This document shows positions 25,253 through 33,075 of a stretch of 38,442 nucleotides of DNA, in pieces. Source of the stretch: an uncultured Lachnospiraceae bacterium (GTDB lineage: Bacteria; Bacillota; Clostridia; Lachnospirales; Lachnospiraceae); assembly GCA_946544235.1 (NCBI GenBank), contig CAMNMC010000117.1, positions 1-38,442 on the forward strand, given 5' to 3'. A program made the position numbers and the translations under genes. Within the stretch, counting starts at the first letter, position 1, and each line of letters starts with the position of its first letter. The notes beneath the pieces were generated by a model. The model was not told the origin of the DNA, made no database searches, and was given only the letters and a program-made list of their open reading frames with translations.

Positions 25253-27727
25253 ATGTCTGATCATTTTAATCTGATATACCGGACCGGGATCAAAATATAT
25301 CGCATAATATTAAACTACATGAAAGGAAAATATCCGACTCTGTCACAGCCGGATCAGATGATAAACATGGCCGATTTAATAGCACTCGTCGATGACGATC
25401 CGTTAAATCTGAAAATAGCTCAGAATATTCTCAAGAAAAATGGTATGGAGGTTGTCGCCATGAGTTCCGGCGCACAGCTTCTTGATTTCCTGCGAAAGGA
25501 TACGCCTGATCTTATCCTGCTCGATATCATGATGCCTGAAATGGACGGCTTCGAAACGCTTACGAAGATCCGTGATCTCGAAAACGAGCTTGATATGGAT
25601 GATATTCCTGTAATCTTTCTCACCTCAGACGAAGGCAACAGTTCCGAGACGCGCGGTTTTGAGCTGGGAATCTCCGACTACATCAGAAAACCTTTCCAGC
25701 CTGCGGTTCTTATCAAGAGGATCACAAACGTTTTAAAGAGGCAGGCCATCATCCAGAGATATCACGAGGAAGCAACCACCGATACTCTCACAGGACTTCT
25801 TAACAAGGGTGCTACCAACAACAAGCTGGAGATGCTCATAAAGAGAAAGCCGGGCTGTCTCATGATGATAGACCTGGATGCTTTCAAGCTTATTAATGAT
25901 ATTTACGGCCACAATGCCGGTGACAAGATACTTATCAGCTTTTCCATCCTGCTGAAGGGCTTCCTCGGTCCCGATGATATTATCGGAAGAATGGGCGGAG
26001 ATGAATTCACAGCATTTTCTACCTCACTTAAGACTGAAGAGGATCTGAAGGAATTCTCCGATAATCTTAATACCACTCTCATTCTTGATGCCAAGAGGAT
26101 ACTCGGCGAAGAGATGGATATTCCTCTCGGCGCCTCGATCGGTGCAATATTCCTTGACGGCAAGGGCATAGAATACGTTGATGCACTTAAGCTGGCAGAC
26201 AAGGCTCTTTATAATGTAAAAAATAACGGCAAACACGGCTACAGCCTGTATTCCGGAAATGACGATGACGAAGAACAGGATGTCCTGAACATGAGAACTC
26301 TCTCAATGATCCTTTCAGAGAGAAATATGTCATCAAACGCTCTCAAGCTTGACAGCTCATCCTTCGTGGGCGTATACCGTTTTGTAATGCGTTACGTAAT
26401 GCAGTACCACAGAAACGCCTGCAAGCTTCTTATCACGCTCCATCCTTCGAAGGGACTCACCACTGAAGAAGCTGATGATTATTTTGAACAATTCGGTAAG
26501 CATGTGGAGGAAACTCTCCGCAGAAGCGACCTTGTCATGCAGGTCAGAAAGAATGTATATTTCGTCCTGCTCACTGATATCAGAGCCGGTGCCGACGAAC
26601 AGGTTGCCGGAAATATCATAAGAAACTGGCGTTCAAAGAATGGTGACGTTCTGCAGATATTCTATGAGACAGATTTTCTTGAATCGGAAAAGATCTATAC
26701 CGGCAGCGACAAGAAGCTCTGGGTTGCGATAGTTGACGATGATGAGATGAACCGTAAGCTGGCAGACAGAATTCTATCCAAGAACGATATAGTTGTAACA
26801 AAGCTTGCTTCGGGCGAGGAACTGATCAACTTCCTTAGCGATCACCGTCCTGATCTCATCCTTCTCGACGTAAATATGCCCGGAATGGATGGCTTTGAAA
26901 CCCTCGATATACTTCGATCAAAGGAGACAGAGATTGCGGACATTCCTGTTGTCTTCCTTACTGCAGAGAATGATATCGATACAGAGAAGAAGGCTCTCGG
27001 ACTCGGAGCCAAGGACTTCATCAAGAAGCCTTTCATCCCTGAGATTCTTACACTCAGAGTTAAGCAGATAGCCGAACTTCTCCGACTTCAAAAGCGTCTC
27101 GAGGATGAGGTTTCCAAGAAGACCAAGGAGAACGAGGAGCTGTTCCTCGATGTCGTAAGTTCTCTTGCCGGAGCCATCGATGCCAAGGATACTTATACAA
27201 ACGGTCACTCTTCGCGAGTTGCCGAGTATTCCAAGGAGATTGCCCGAAGATACGGCTACAGCATGAAGGAGCAGAGCGACATCTATATCATGGGACTTCT
27301 CCATGATGTTGGCAAGATCGGTGTACCGGATTCAATTATAAATAAACCGGGCCACCTCACCGATGAAGAATTTGAACAGATCAAGAGCCATCCTGTTATC
27401 GGCTCACAGATACTGAAAAATATAAAAAAGATGCCGAAGCTCTCAACAGGAGCACGCTGGCATCATGAGAAATACGATGGAACCGGATATCCTGACGGCC
27501 TTGCCGGAGAAGAAATTCCTGAAGAGGCTCGTATCATAGCTGTTGCGGATGCGTATGACGCCATGTCAAGCAAACGAAGCTACCGTAATATCATGCCTCA
27601 GGAGAAGATCCGCAGCGAGATCATCCGCGGTTCAGGAACCCAGTTTGATCCACGCTTCGCAGAGATCATGGTCAGAATGATTGATGAAGATACGGAGTAT
27701 GTTATGAGGGAAGGCGGAAAGGAATAA
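25253..27727 (+). CDS. Response regulator REC-GGDEF-(degenerate GGDEF)-REC-HD-GYP, cyclic-di-GMP turnover
   Basis: Up to 824 residues; the family start would be near M39 (ATG 25367), and no candidate (25253, 25319, 25367) has a clear ribosome site. First receiver: D91 in LILLDIMMPEMDG. GGDEF domain at about 175-335 with DTLTGLLNK, DLDAFKLINDIYGHNAGD and an intact GRMGGDEF (GGDEF at 248-252) but no RxxD inhibitory site before it. Residues 365-475 look like a second, degenerate GGDEF (RRSDLVMQVRKNVYFVLL). Second receiver: D539 in LILLDVNMPGMDG. HD-GYP: HSSRVAEYSKEI, LLHDVGKIG (HD 684-685), HHEKYDGTGYPDG (GYP 745-747), VADAYDAM. It should both make and cleave cyclic-di-GMP, gated by two receivers. 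The divergent hybrid kinase is the likely phosphodonor. Confidence 0.93.
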   Translation: MSDHFNLIYRTGIKIYRIILNYMKGKYPTLSQPDQMINMADLIALVDDDPLNLKIAQNILKKNGMEVVAMSSGAQLLDFLRKDTPDLILLDIMMPEMDGFETLTKIRDLENELDMDDIPVIFLTSDEGNSSETRGFELGISDYIRKPFQPAVLIKRITNVLKRQAIIQRYHEEATTDTLTGLLNKGATNNKLEMLIKRKPGCLMMIDLDAFKLINDIYGHNAGDKILISFSILLKGFLGPDDIIGRMGGDEFTAFSTSLKTEEDLKEFSDNLNTTLILDAKRILGEEMDIPLGASIGAIFLDGKGIEYVDALKLADKALYNVKNNGKHGYSLYSGNDDDEEQDVLNMRTLSMILSERNMSSNALKLDSSSFVGVYRFVMRYVMQYHRNACKLLITLHPSKGLTTEEADDYFEQFGKHVEETLRRSDLVMQVRKNVYFVLLTDIRAGADEQVAGNIIRNWRSKNGDVLQIFYETDFLESEKIYTGSDKKLWVAIVDDDEMNRKLADRILSKNDIVVTKLASGEELINFLSDHRPDLILLDVNMPGMDGFETLDILRSKETEIADIPVVFLTAENDIDTEKKALGLGAKDFIKKPFIPEILTLRVKQIAELLRLQKRLEDEVSKKTKENEELFLDVVSSLAGAIDAKDTYTNGHSSRVAEYSKEIARRYGYSMKEQSDIYIMGLLHDVGKIGVPDSIINKPGHLTDEEFEQIKSHPVIGSQILKNIKKMPKLSTGARWHHEKYDGTGYPDGLAGEEIPEEARIIAVADAYDAMSSKRSYRNIMPQEKIRSEIIRGSGTQFDPRFAEIMVRMIDEDTEYVMREGGKE

Positions 27728-27746
27728 TAACGAATAAGGGATAAAG

Positions 27747-27864
27747 TATTGTTGCGAACCTAAGAGAACGGTCACCCAACGCGTTGCTTCGCAACTCAAT
27801 GATGAGATAGTACATTATTGCAAATCTAAGATCTGATCACACAACTCGTTGCTGCGCAACTCAA
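27747..27864. repeat. Two imperfect direct repeats of about 52 nt
   Basis: Segments 27747-27800 and 27815-27864 align along their length: both run TTGC, then a CTAAGA block, then GGTCACCCAAC or GATCACACAAC, then CGTTGC(T)TCGCAACTCAA or CGTTGCTGCGCAACTCAA. Each contains a short GTTGC...GCAAC hairpin. They lie in the 260-nt gap between convergent genes. Confidence 0.6.
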
Positions 27865-27908
27865 ACGTTTGCTGACGCAAACGGGTTGTGCGCCCATCTC
27901 TTAGATTT
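27822..27908. other. Cloverleaf-like three-way inverted repeat
   Basis: Outer arms 27822-27831 and 27899-27908 (AAATCTAAGA/TCTTAGATTT) pair fully. A second helix pairs 27840-27845 with 27885-27890. Inside are two hairpins: GTTGC/GCAAC (27848-27852 with 27856-27860) and CGTTTGC/GCAAACG (27866-27872 with 27877-27883). It overlaps the second direct repeat and could be a mobile palindromic element or a structured RNA. Confidence 0.55.
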
Positions 27909-27919
27909 CTAATGAATCC

Positions 27920-27970
27920 AGAAAAAAATACCGGCATTTGCAAGTAAACTTGCATGCCGGTATTTTTTCT
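27920..27970. terminator. Bidirectional intrinsic terminator
   Basis: AGAAAAAAATACCGGCA pairs with TGCCGGTATTTTTTCT, and TGCAAG pairs with CTTGCA around a TAAA loop. U-runs follow on both strands, so it can end both the response regulator transcript (plus) and the rplM-rpsI transcript (minus), 18 nt past the rpsI stop. Confidence 0.85.
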
Positions 27971-27987
27971 GTATTCGCAATAATGCA

Positions 27988-28383
27988 CTATCTCTTTGAG
28001 AACTGTGGAGCACGTCTTGCACCCTTGAGACCGTATTTCTTTCTCTCCTTCATACGAGGATCTCTTGTAAGGTATCCTGCAGACTTGAGAACTGGTCTGA
28101 AATCAGCTGATACTGTAAGAAGGGCTCTTGCAATACCATGTCTGATAGCACCTGCCTGGCCTGTGAAACCGCCGCCGTATACATTTACAAGTACGTCATA
28201 CTTTCCGTCAGCACCTGTAGCAACGAGTGGCTGCTTAACGATAACCTTAAGTGTCTCTAATCCGAAATACTCATCGAGTGACTTCTTGTTAACTGTTATA
28301 TTTCCTGAACCAGGTACAAGATAAACTCTAGCAACACTGCTCTTTCTTCTTCCTGTACCATAGAATTTAGCTGCCTTTGCCAT
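27988..28383 (-). CDS. rpsI: Small ribosomal subunit protein uS9
   Basis: 131 residues. The N-terminus [21 protein letters not shown], the middle [19 protein letters not shown] and the C-terminus [17 protein letters not shown], whose basic tail reaches the ribosomal P site, are all diagnostic. It follows rplM by 19 nt in the universal rplM-rpsI pair and ends just before the shared terminator. Start ATG 28383 has GGAGGAAG a few nt upstream. Confidence 0.97.
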   Translation of the reverse strand: MAKAAKFYGTGRRKSSVARVYLVPGSGNITVNKKSLDEYFGLETLKVIVKQPLVATGADGKYDVLVNVYGGGFTGQAGAIRHGIARALLTVSADFRPVLKSAGYLTRDPRMKERKKYGLKGARRAPQFSKR

Positions 28384-28402
28384 TTACTTCTTCCTCCTTC
28401 TA

Positions 28403-28837
28403 TTAATACTTGATCTCAAGTACTTCAGGCTTCTGTGCCTGCTGCTTGTGATCCGGACCTGCATAAACAAAAAGCTTGGTAAACATGCTTCTTCCAAGAG
28501 GTCCCTTAGGAAGCATACCCTTAACTGCGTGCTTGATAACTTCTGTAGAATCCTTAGCAAGCTGATCCTTAAGGGTTATTGACTTAAAACCACCGATATG
28601 GTCTGAATGGCTGTAGTATACTTTCTCGTTCAGCTTATTTCCTGAAACCTTGATCTTATCTGCATTGATTACGATTACATAATCACCTGTGTCAATGCTT
28701 GGTGTAAATGTAGGCTTATTCTTGCCTCTTAAAATCTTTGCGACCTCTGATGAGAGACGTCCTAATGTATGTCCGGTGGCATCAACTACGTACCACTTTC
28801 TATCAATCGTTGATGGGCTTGCAACAAAGCTCTTCAT
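28403..28837 (-). CDS. rplM: Large ribosomal subunit protein uL13
   Basis: 144 residues from ATG 28837 ([20 protein letters not shown]), the family length and start, with GGAGGAAC 8 nt upstream. The frame is open up to 28930, but that extension is the RNA leader. [17 protein letters not shown] and [19 protein letters not shown] are family landmarks. The gene has its own strong promoter and a leader of about 105 nt. Expression is therefore independent of the reverse transcriptase gene that precedes it. Confidence 0.97.
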   Translation of the reverse strand: MKSFVASPSTIDRKWYVVDATGHTLGRLSSEVAKILRGKNKPTFTPSIDTGDYVIVINADKIKVSGNKLNEKVYYSHSDHIGGFKSITLKDQLAKDSTEVIKHAVKGMLPKGPLGRSMFTKLFVYAGPDHKQQAQKPEVLEIKY

Positions 28838-28942
28838 CTGACGTGTTCCTCCTTGATATATTCTATTAAATAACTGTTCATGTAACAAGACGTGCATCAC
28901 TATTCCGGGGCATGGTATAGAGTCAGCCACTACTCGTCACAG
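28838..28942 (-). promoter_or_regulatory. rplM leader, candidate L13 autoregulatory region
   Basis: About 105 nt lie between the predicted transcript start and the rplM ATG. Firmicutes rplM leaders are known to carry a structured L13-binding element. Short complementary blocks exist here (CTAT/ATAG around CCATGCCCCGGA), but I could not match the known consensus by eye. Confidence 0.4.
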
Positions 28943-28948
28943 AAAGGT

Positions 28949-28977
28949 ATTATATGATACTTTATCTTATATGTCAA
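28949..28977 (-). promoter_or_regulatory. Perfect-consensus sigma-A promoter of rplM-rpsI
   Basis: Minus strand TTGACA (28977-28972), exactly 17 nt, TATAAT (28954-28949). The -35 box begins four nt after the stop codon of the reverse transcriptase gene, so that gene occupies the space up to the ribosomal promoter without damaging it. Confidence 0.88.
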
Positions 28978-28980
28978 ATA

Positions 28981-30246
28981 TTATTTTTCATAATATTCAT
29001 GAACCAGACTCCTGTAGCCCAGCTTCTTCAAATCTTCGTAGGAAGCTTTAAATCTGCCCTTATTCCGCCTTCCCGTCAGAAGATATCTGATACACTCCTG
29101 TGCATAATGATCTATAGCCTTCAGGCTGTCTGTCGTATTTATTACCGGAAAGAACCAGTATGCCCAGCTGAGCTCATTATCGGCAGGACTTTCCAGAAGC
29201 TTCCTGTTAAATACTCTGATAAAGGCCTTGGCACATTTCTCGGGCTGCACCTCATTTCTGTCGCCCCAGCGTTTCAGGGCACGCGCCTTTCTCCGCATCT
29301 TAGCCTTAAGCTTCTTTATCGTGACAGGCGCAATATCTATCTTTCCCCTGCAATATGAAAAACCAAGAAAGGTCCAGCCTTCCTCCGGAGAAAAAAAGCT
29401 TTCCTTATCAGGATTTATCTTCAATCCTCTCCTCTCGAGAAAGCCTCTGATTCTTTCAGCCTCTACCTGCAATTCTTCAGCAGAATCGGCCAGAACGATT
29501 ATATCGTCAGAATATCTGGAATATATCACCACGCCGGCGTCATATGCCATATTCCCATCATTTTCCGGGCAGCCGTCATTTGCCATATATCCATTATGTT
29601 TTCCGCTGCCGTCATAAGATCTGTCAAGCTCCATCAGATAGAGATTTGCAAGAAAGGCAGCTACAGGCGTTCCGGCCATTATTCCTTTTCTTTCCTCAAT
29701 AACGTTTCCTCTGAAGCTAACTCTGTCCTCCGTAAGCAGTCCCTTAAGAAAGAGAAACAGCTTCTCATCCTCCTTCATGACTTCTTCAAGAATCGGCAGA
29801 AGTCTGTCTACAGGCACGGAATTAAAATAATCACTGACATCCGCTTTATAAGCGTATTTTCCATCAATGCCCTCGCTTGCAACCAGTCTTCGCACGGCAT
29901 CCTTCGCAGTTCTACCCGGTCTGAAGGAATAGAGACCCTCAGAAAAAATACTGTCATATTTTCGGAGCATAAGCCAGGTCAGAAGCTTGAGCGTGATATT
30001 TTCAGCTTCAGGATAGGTATATACCGTTCTCTTCTTTCCCGTGCTGATCTTGCTGATGATACTCTTTTCCGGAAGAGGAAAAGGCTGTCCGGATGCGATA
30101 CGTTCATATACCTCAAGATAACCCTTCGTATCGATAAAATCCCTCAGAAGCTTAGTAAACCTTTTCTCGCTTATCAGTGAAGTTCTGTAATTGTAAAAAT
30201 TCTCCCACACCTCCGGAGAGGCAAGGTTGTCTAATATGCTATTCAT
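28981..30246 (-). CDS. Stand-alone reverse transcriptase (group II intron-like fingers/palm, unclassified)
   Basis: 421 residues. RT motifs in order: GKKRTVYTYP (70-79), LYSFRPGRTAKDAV (105-118), motif A KADVSDYF with D136, motif B GIMAGTPVAAFLANLYL (188-204), motif C YSDD (245-248), GLKINPDKE (274-282), and motif E WTFLGFSY (291-298), then a basic thumb-like region (310-330) and about 90 more residues. Catalytic Asp residues D136, D247 and D248 are present. Motif B lacks the usual Gln-Gly and Ser-Pro pairs. Residues 210-238 are a Gly/Asn/Asp-rich insertion before motif C. No endonuclease, no X/maturase signature and no intron RNA is obvious. It lies between truA and rplM, normally adjacent. 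Possible classes: unknown-group defence RT or domesticated group II-like RT. Confidence 0.92.
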   Translation of the reverse strand: MNSILDNLASPEVWENFYNYRTSLISEKRFTKLLRDFIDTKGYLEVYERIASGQPFPLPEKSIISKISTGKKRTVYTYPEAENITLKLLTWLMLRKYDSIFSEGLYSFRPGRTAKDAVRRLVASEGIDGKYAYKADVSDYFNSVPVDRLLPILEEVMKEDEKLFLFLKGLLTEDRVSFRGNVIEERKGIMAGTPVAAFLANLYLMELDRSYDGSGKHNGYMANDGCPENDGNMAYDAGVVIYSRYSDDIIVLADSAEELQVEAERIRGFLERRGLKINPDKESFFSPEEGWTFLGFSYCRGKIDIAPVTIKKLKAKMRRKARALKRWGDRNEVQPEKCAKAFIRVFNRKLLESPADNELSWAYWFFPVINTTDSLKAIDHYAQECIRYLLTGRRNKGRFKASYEDLKKLGYRSLVHEYYEK

Positions 30247-30285
30247 TTTCCAAAGTTATATAGAAACAGCAAGGGAAGATGTTAA

Positions 30286-30399
30286 ATTCAGGAAAATTCC
30301 TGAATGTACCGGATCGTACACAGATCAACTGCCTGCGAAGTGTTGAGTCCGGTGCGATACAACACCGGTTCACCGATCTGTGCCTGATCTGCCACAGGC
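30286..30399 (-). ncRNA. Structured region upstream of the reverse transcriptase, candidate RNA
   Basis: The 269-nt gap 30247-30515 holds dense inverted repeats: ATTCAGGAA/TTCCTGAAT (30286-30294 with 30297-30305); CACAGATC/GATCTGTG (30319-30326 with 30375-30382) enclosing two mutually exclusive helices, GTGTTG/CAACAC (30340-30345 with 30360-30365) and CCGGTG/CACCGG (30349-30354 with 30363-30368); and GCCTG/CAGGC (30382-30386 with 30395-30399). It is AT-rich on both sides. It could be an RNA partner or template of the RT, a riboregulator, or a palindromic element. Confidence 0.4.
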
Positions 30400-30515
30400 G
30401 CAAAATGCATTCCCTTACTGTTATATTTGTCTTATATGCTAATGATTCCCTGTCTTATCTGTTGTTATTTTTATGAATTATACATGTATTTCAATTGACG
30501 GCAGGCTTATTGTGA

Positions 30516-31079
30516 CTAAAGTGCAAGTGCCTTGCGGGTTCTCTCGATAACATAGGATTTGGTATTCCACCATCCCTCATGATCATAATAATATCTGAGA
30601 TATGGCACTCCCGTCCTTCTGCATTCTTCTCTCAGCTTATATCTTCCGCTGTTACTGTTAAGGAGCTCAACTACCAGCGCCTTTACACCTCCGCTGTAGA
30701 AGGTAAATACGGTTATCTTCCCCGATTTTTCCTTCTCTATCTGATATGCCGGGAATTCATTTCTGAATATTTCTTCAAAATACTGTATATAGCTGCCCTT
30801 ATAATTAAACTGATTTTCCTCAGCCGGCATTACGGGTCCCCATGAATTACCTGATGGCTGAATCATAGCACCGGTATTTGAATAACCGCCATCATTATTT
30901 GGAACAACGGTTCCGCTGTAATTATTACCGCCGCCGATCGGCTGTCCATTCAAAATAACTCCCTGACCGGAATTATTTCCCTGACTGTTACCCTGATTAT
31001 TGCCTGTTCCGAGATTATTCAAAAGATCCCCCACAGCTTTACCTGCACCTTCCGAAAAAAGCTTTGAAAAAAGTCCCAT
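30516..31079 (-). CDS. Small protein with Gly/Asn-rich N-terminus and conserved-looking C-terminal domain, unknown
   Basis: 187 residues, not assigned. An N-terminal amphipathic stretch (MGLFSKLFSEGAGKAVGDLL) leads into a Gly/Asn/Ser-rich linker (about 22-80). A compact domain at 95-185 has ITVFTFYSGGVKALVVELL, RYKLREECRRTGVPYLRYYYD and HEGWWNTKSYVIERTRKAL. The strand-strand-helix order with Glu 138 and Lys 148 loosely recalls PD-(D/E)XK-like folds, but this is only a pattern impression. GGAGG lies 6 nt before the ATG, the best ribosome site in the area. It sits 65 nt after truA and 269 nt before the reverse transcriptase. Confidence 0.75.
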   Translation of the reverse strand: MGLFSKLFSEGAGKAVGDLLNNLGTGNNQGNSQGNNSGQGVILNGQPIGGGNNYSGTVVPNNDGGYSNTGAMIQPSGNSWGPVMPAEENQFNYKGSYIQYFEEIFRNEFPAYQIEKEKSGKITVFTFYSGGVKALVVELLNSNSGRYKLREECRRTGVPYLRYYYDHEGWWNTKSYVIERTRKALAL

Positions 31080-31144
31080 AAATTACCTCCTTGTAACCTC
31101 TTTCAACATATTTACACTTCTCACCCACATCAAAAATAATTATA

Positions 31145-32059
31145 TTATAAATACCTGATTTCCACAAGCGTAAGTCCTCTGGCCTCTGCGGTATCTCCCG
31201 CCCTGCTTCTGTCCTTACTTTCGATAATTTCCTTAACCGCCTCCGGAGCGAGTCTTCCGCTTCCGACCTCCATAAGGGTTCCGGCAATGATGCGGACCAT
31301 ATTATAGAGGAAGCCGTTGCCGGTTATTCGGATCGTTATCATCCTGCCCCTCCAGACTTCATCTCTATTTTCATTATCTGAAGATATTATTCCTGCCGCT
31401 TCTGAATCTTTATTATTCTCACAAATCGCTGAACCGGAATAACTCATATCAGAATCATTCATACCAGGATAATGCGTTTCAGAGTCACTCTTATCAGAAT
31501 CACTCACATCAGAATCACTCACATCATGTACGATGATATCACACGAATATATCGTCCTTGTCTTGTCGACCACACTGCTTCCGGCCGAGCAAAAGGCTGT
31601 AAAATCGTGCTCTCCGACGATGTATGAAGCAGCTTCCTGCATTTTTTCGGTATCAAGAGGGATATAGCAGAACTTCGAATACAGCCTGTAAAGCGGATTC
31701 TCTATCCGATCATTATATATCTTATATTCATAGGTTTTGACTGTATCCGCGTGTCTCGGATGAAAATCATCAGCCACCTCGAACGATTCTCTGACGCGTA
31801 TATCTTCGGGAAGTCTCTGGTTCAGAGCCATCTTAAGCTTATCGGCAGGAATACGTGTTTCAGCATCAAATACACACACATTTCCGAGTGCATGAACTCC
31901 CGAATCGGTACGGCTCGCGCCTATCACCTGCACCTCCTGTCCCAGAAGGTCTGTAATAGCCTGATTCAGAACACCCTCTATGGTTATGCCGTTCGGCTGC
32001 ACCTGCCAGCCGCAGTACGCTGTTCCGTCGTATGAAACTGTGAGTTTATATCTTTTCAT
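31145..32059 (-). CDS. truA: tRNA pseudouridine synthase A with a Ser/Asp-rich insertion
   Basis: Converts U38-U40 of tRNA anticodon arms to pseudouridine. Residues 1-179 and 237-304 match TruA: YDGTAYCGWQVQPN (10-23), GASRTDSGVHALGNV with catalytic D52, HDFTAFC (151-157), GNGFLYNMVRIIAGTLMEVG (247-266). Between them, residues 180-236 form an extra segment with repeated Ser-Asp pairs (SDSDVSDSDKSDSE), making the protein 304 residues against about 245-250 usual. The gene follows ecfT by 146 nt in the conserved ecfA-ecfT-truA order. Confidence 0.95.
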   Translation of the reverse strand: MKRYKLTVSYDGTAYCGWQVQPNGITIEGVLNQAITDLLGQEVQVIGASRTDSGVHALGNVCVFDAETRIPADKLKMALNQRLPEDIRVRESFEVADDFHPRHADTVKTYEYKIYNDRIENPLYRLYSKFCYIPLDTEKMQEAASYIVGEHDFTAFCSAGSSVVDKTRTIYSCDIIVHDVSDSDVSDSDKSDSETHYPGMNDSDMSYSGSAICENNKDSEAAGIISSDNENRDEVWRGRMITIRITGNGFLYNMVRIIAGTLMEVGSGRLAPEAVKEIIESKDRSRAGDTAEARGLTLVEIRYL

Positions 32060-32205
32060 CTTTGCAACCTATTCTGATAATTCAAATATCAATCTGTATT
32101 AAATATTTCACATTGATACCATCTGTTCCCAATACCAAAACAGTGAATTATATATCACCATTCATATTCGTCGACCTGATTTTATGATTGTCAGTATCAA
32201 TAGCT

Positions 32206-32940
32206 TTATAACAGTATATTGAGCACTATCGTAAGTATCAGTGCAGCGATAACACAGAAGAGATACAGTGCATCATTTCCGTCATAGCGGAGCGGATCCA
32301 CCTCGGTCCTGGGCTCTGTACTGTCATAGCATCTGATATCCATGGCATTTGCAAGCTTCTCGGCCTTGTCGAGTGTCTTTCTGAACAGCGGTATCATTAT
32401 TGAAATACTGTTTTTAAGGCGCTTAAATATATTTCCCATGGTTATATCCGCGCCACGGGAGGCCTGCGCCACTCTGATCTCGTTCATATCATTTCCGAGT
32501 ATCGGCAGGAACATCATCGCAACTGTCATGGTCATGGCTGTGTCTTCCTTCACATGGAAGCCCTTTCTGATGCCCTTCAGAAGCTCCCTTGCCGTCGTCG
32601 TCTTGATCATGATGACACACATAAAGGCTGTCATCAGAAACTTCAGAAATATAAAGAGTGCTCCCGTAAAGCTCATAAATATCAGATTGATCAGGAATCC
32701 GGCCACAAGAAGCATAACAGCCACCCTCATCGACCTGATATACCTGAATATACTGACTCCCGAAAGAGCTATGCTCGCGATAAGTAAGGCCGCGGGAATC
32801 AGAAGCATTATGTATTTTTTTGAAAGGATGCATATAAGTGCAAAGAGCAGCACCGTATACAGCTTGGCTCTCGGGTCAAGGCTGTGTACGAAAGATTCCC
32901 TGTCCTCATATCTTCCTCTGTTTACATCGTAGAGATACAT
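32206..32940 (-). CDS. ecfT: ECF transporter transmembrane component EcfT
   Basis: 244 residues, about six membrane helices. The coupling motifs that contact the ATPases are visible: QASRGAD (about 159-165), where family members have Ala-Arg-Gly, and ANAMDIRCYD (about 202-211) at the second site, where the usual Arg-Gly is replaced by Arg-Cys. The start MYLYDVNRGRYEDRESFVHSLDPRAKL matches family members. It lies 241 nt after the fused ATPase gene with tandem repeats between. Together they should energise vitamin uptake by separately encoded S components, as group II ECF modules do. Confidence 0.92.
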   Translation of the reverse strand: MYLYDVNRGRYEDRESFVHSLDPRAKLYTVLLFALICILSKKYIMLLIPAALLIASIALSGVSIFRYIRSMRVAVMLLVAGFLINLIFMSFTGALFIFLKFLMTAFMCVIMIKTTTARELLKGIRKGFHVKEDTAMTMTVAMMFLPILGNDMNEIRVAQASRGADITMGNIFKRLKNSISIMIPLFRKTLDKAEKLANAMDIRCYDSTEPRTEVDPLRYDGNDALYLFCVIAALILTIVLNILL

Positions 32941-33075
32941 GATTCTAACTTTCTATTTCTATCTATTATCAGGCAGGAATTATACGATTCGTCATATTGT
33001 ACTGTTATCAGCCAATGAAAACGCACCGGCTTCCATACGGTTCAGCGGATTATTTTCCGACATTCATATATTTTT

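Noticed and set aside
28981-30246. The reverse transcriptase as a retron RT
   Set aside because: No NAxxH-type retron motif, and no clear msr/msd pair with a priming G and inverted ends was found. The palm region looks closer to group II intron RTs.
28981-30515. A complete group II intron
   Set aside because: No domain V/VI-like RNA end was recognised, the gene lies between intact host genes, and no maturase or endonuclease domain is evident.
28981-31079. A diversity-generating retroelement
   Set aside because: No near-duplicate template/variable repeat pair with adenine-specific differences was seen, and no C-type-lectin-like target is present.
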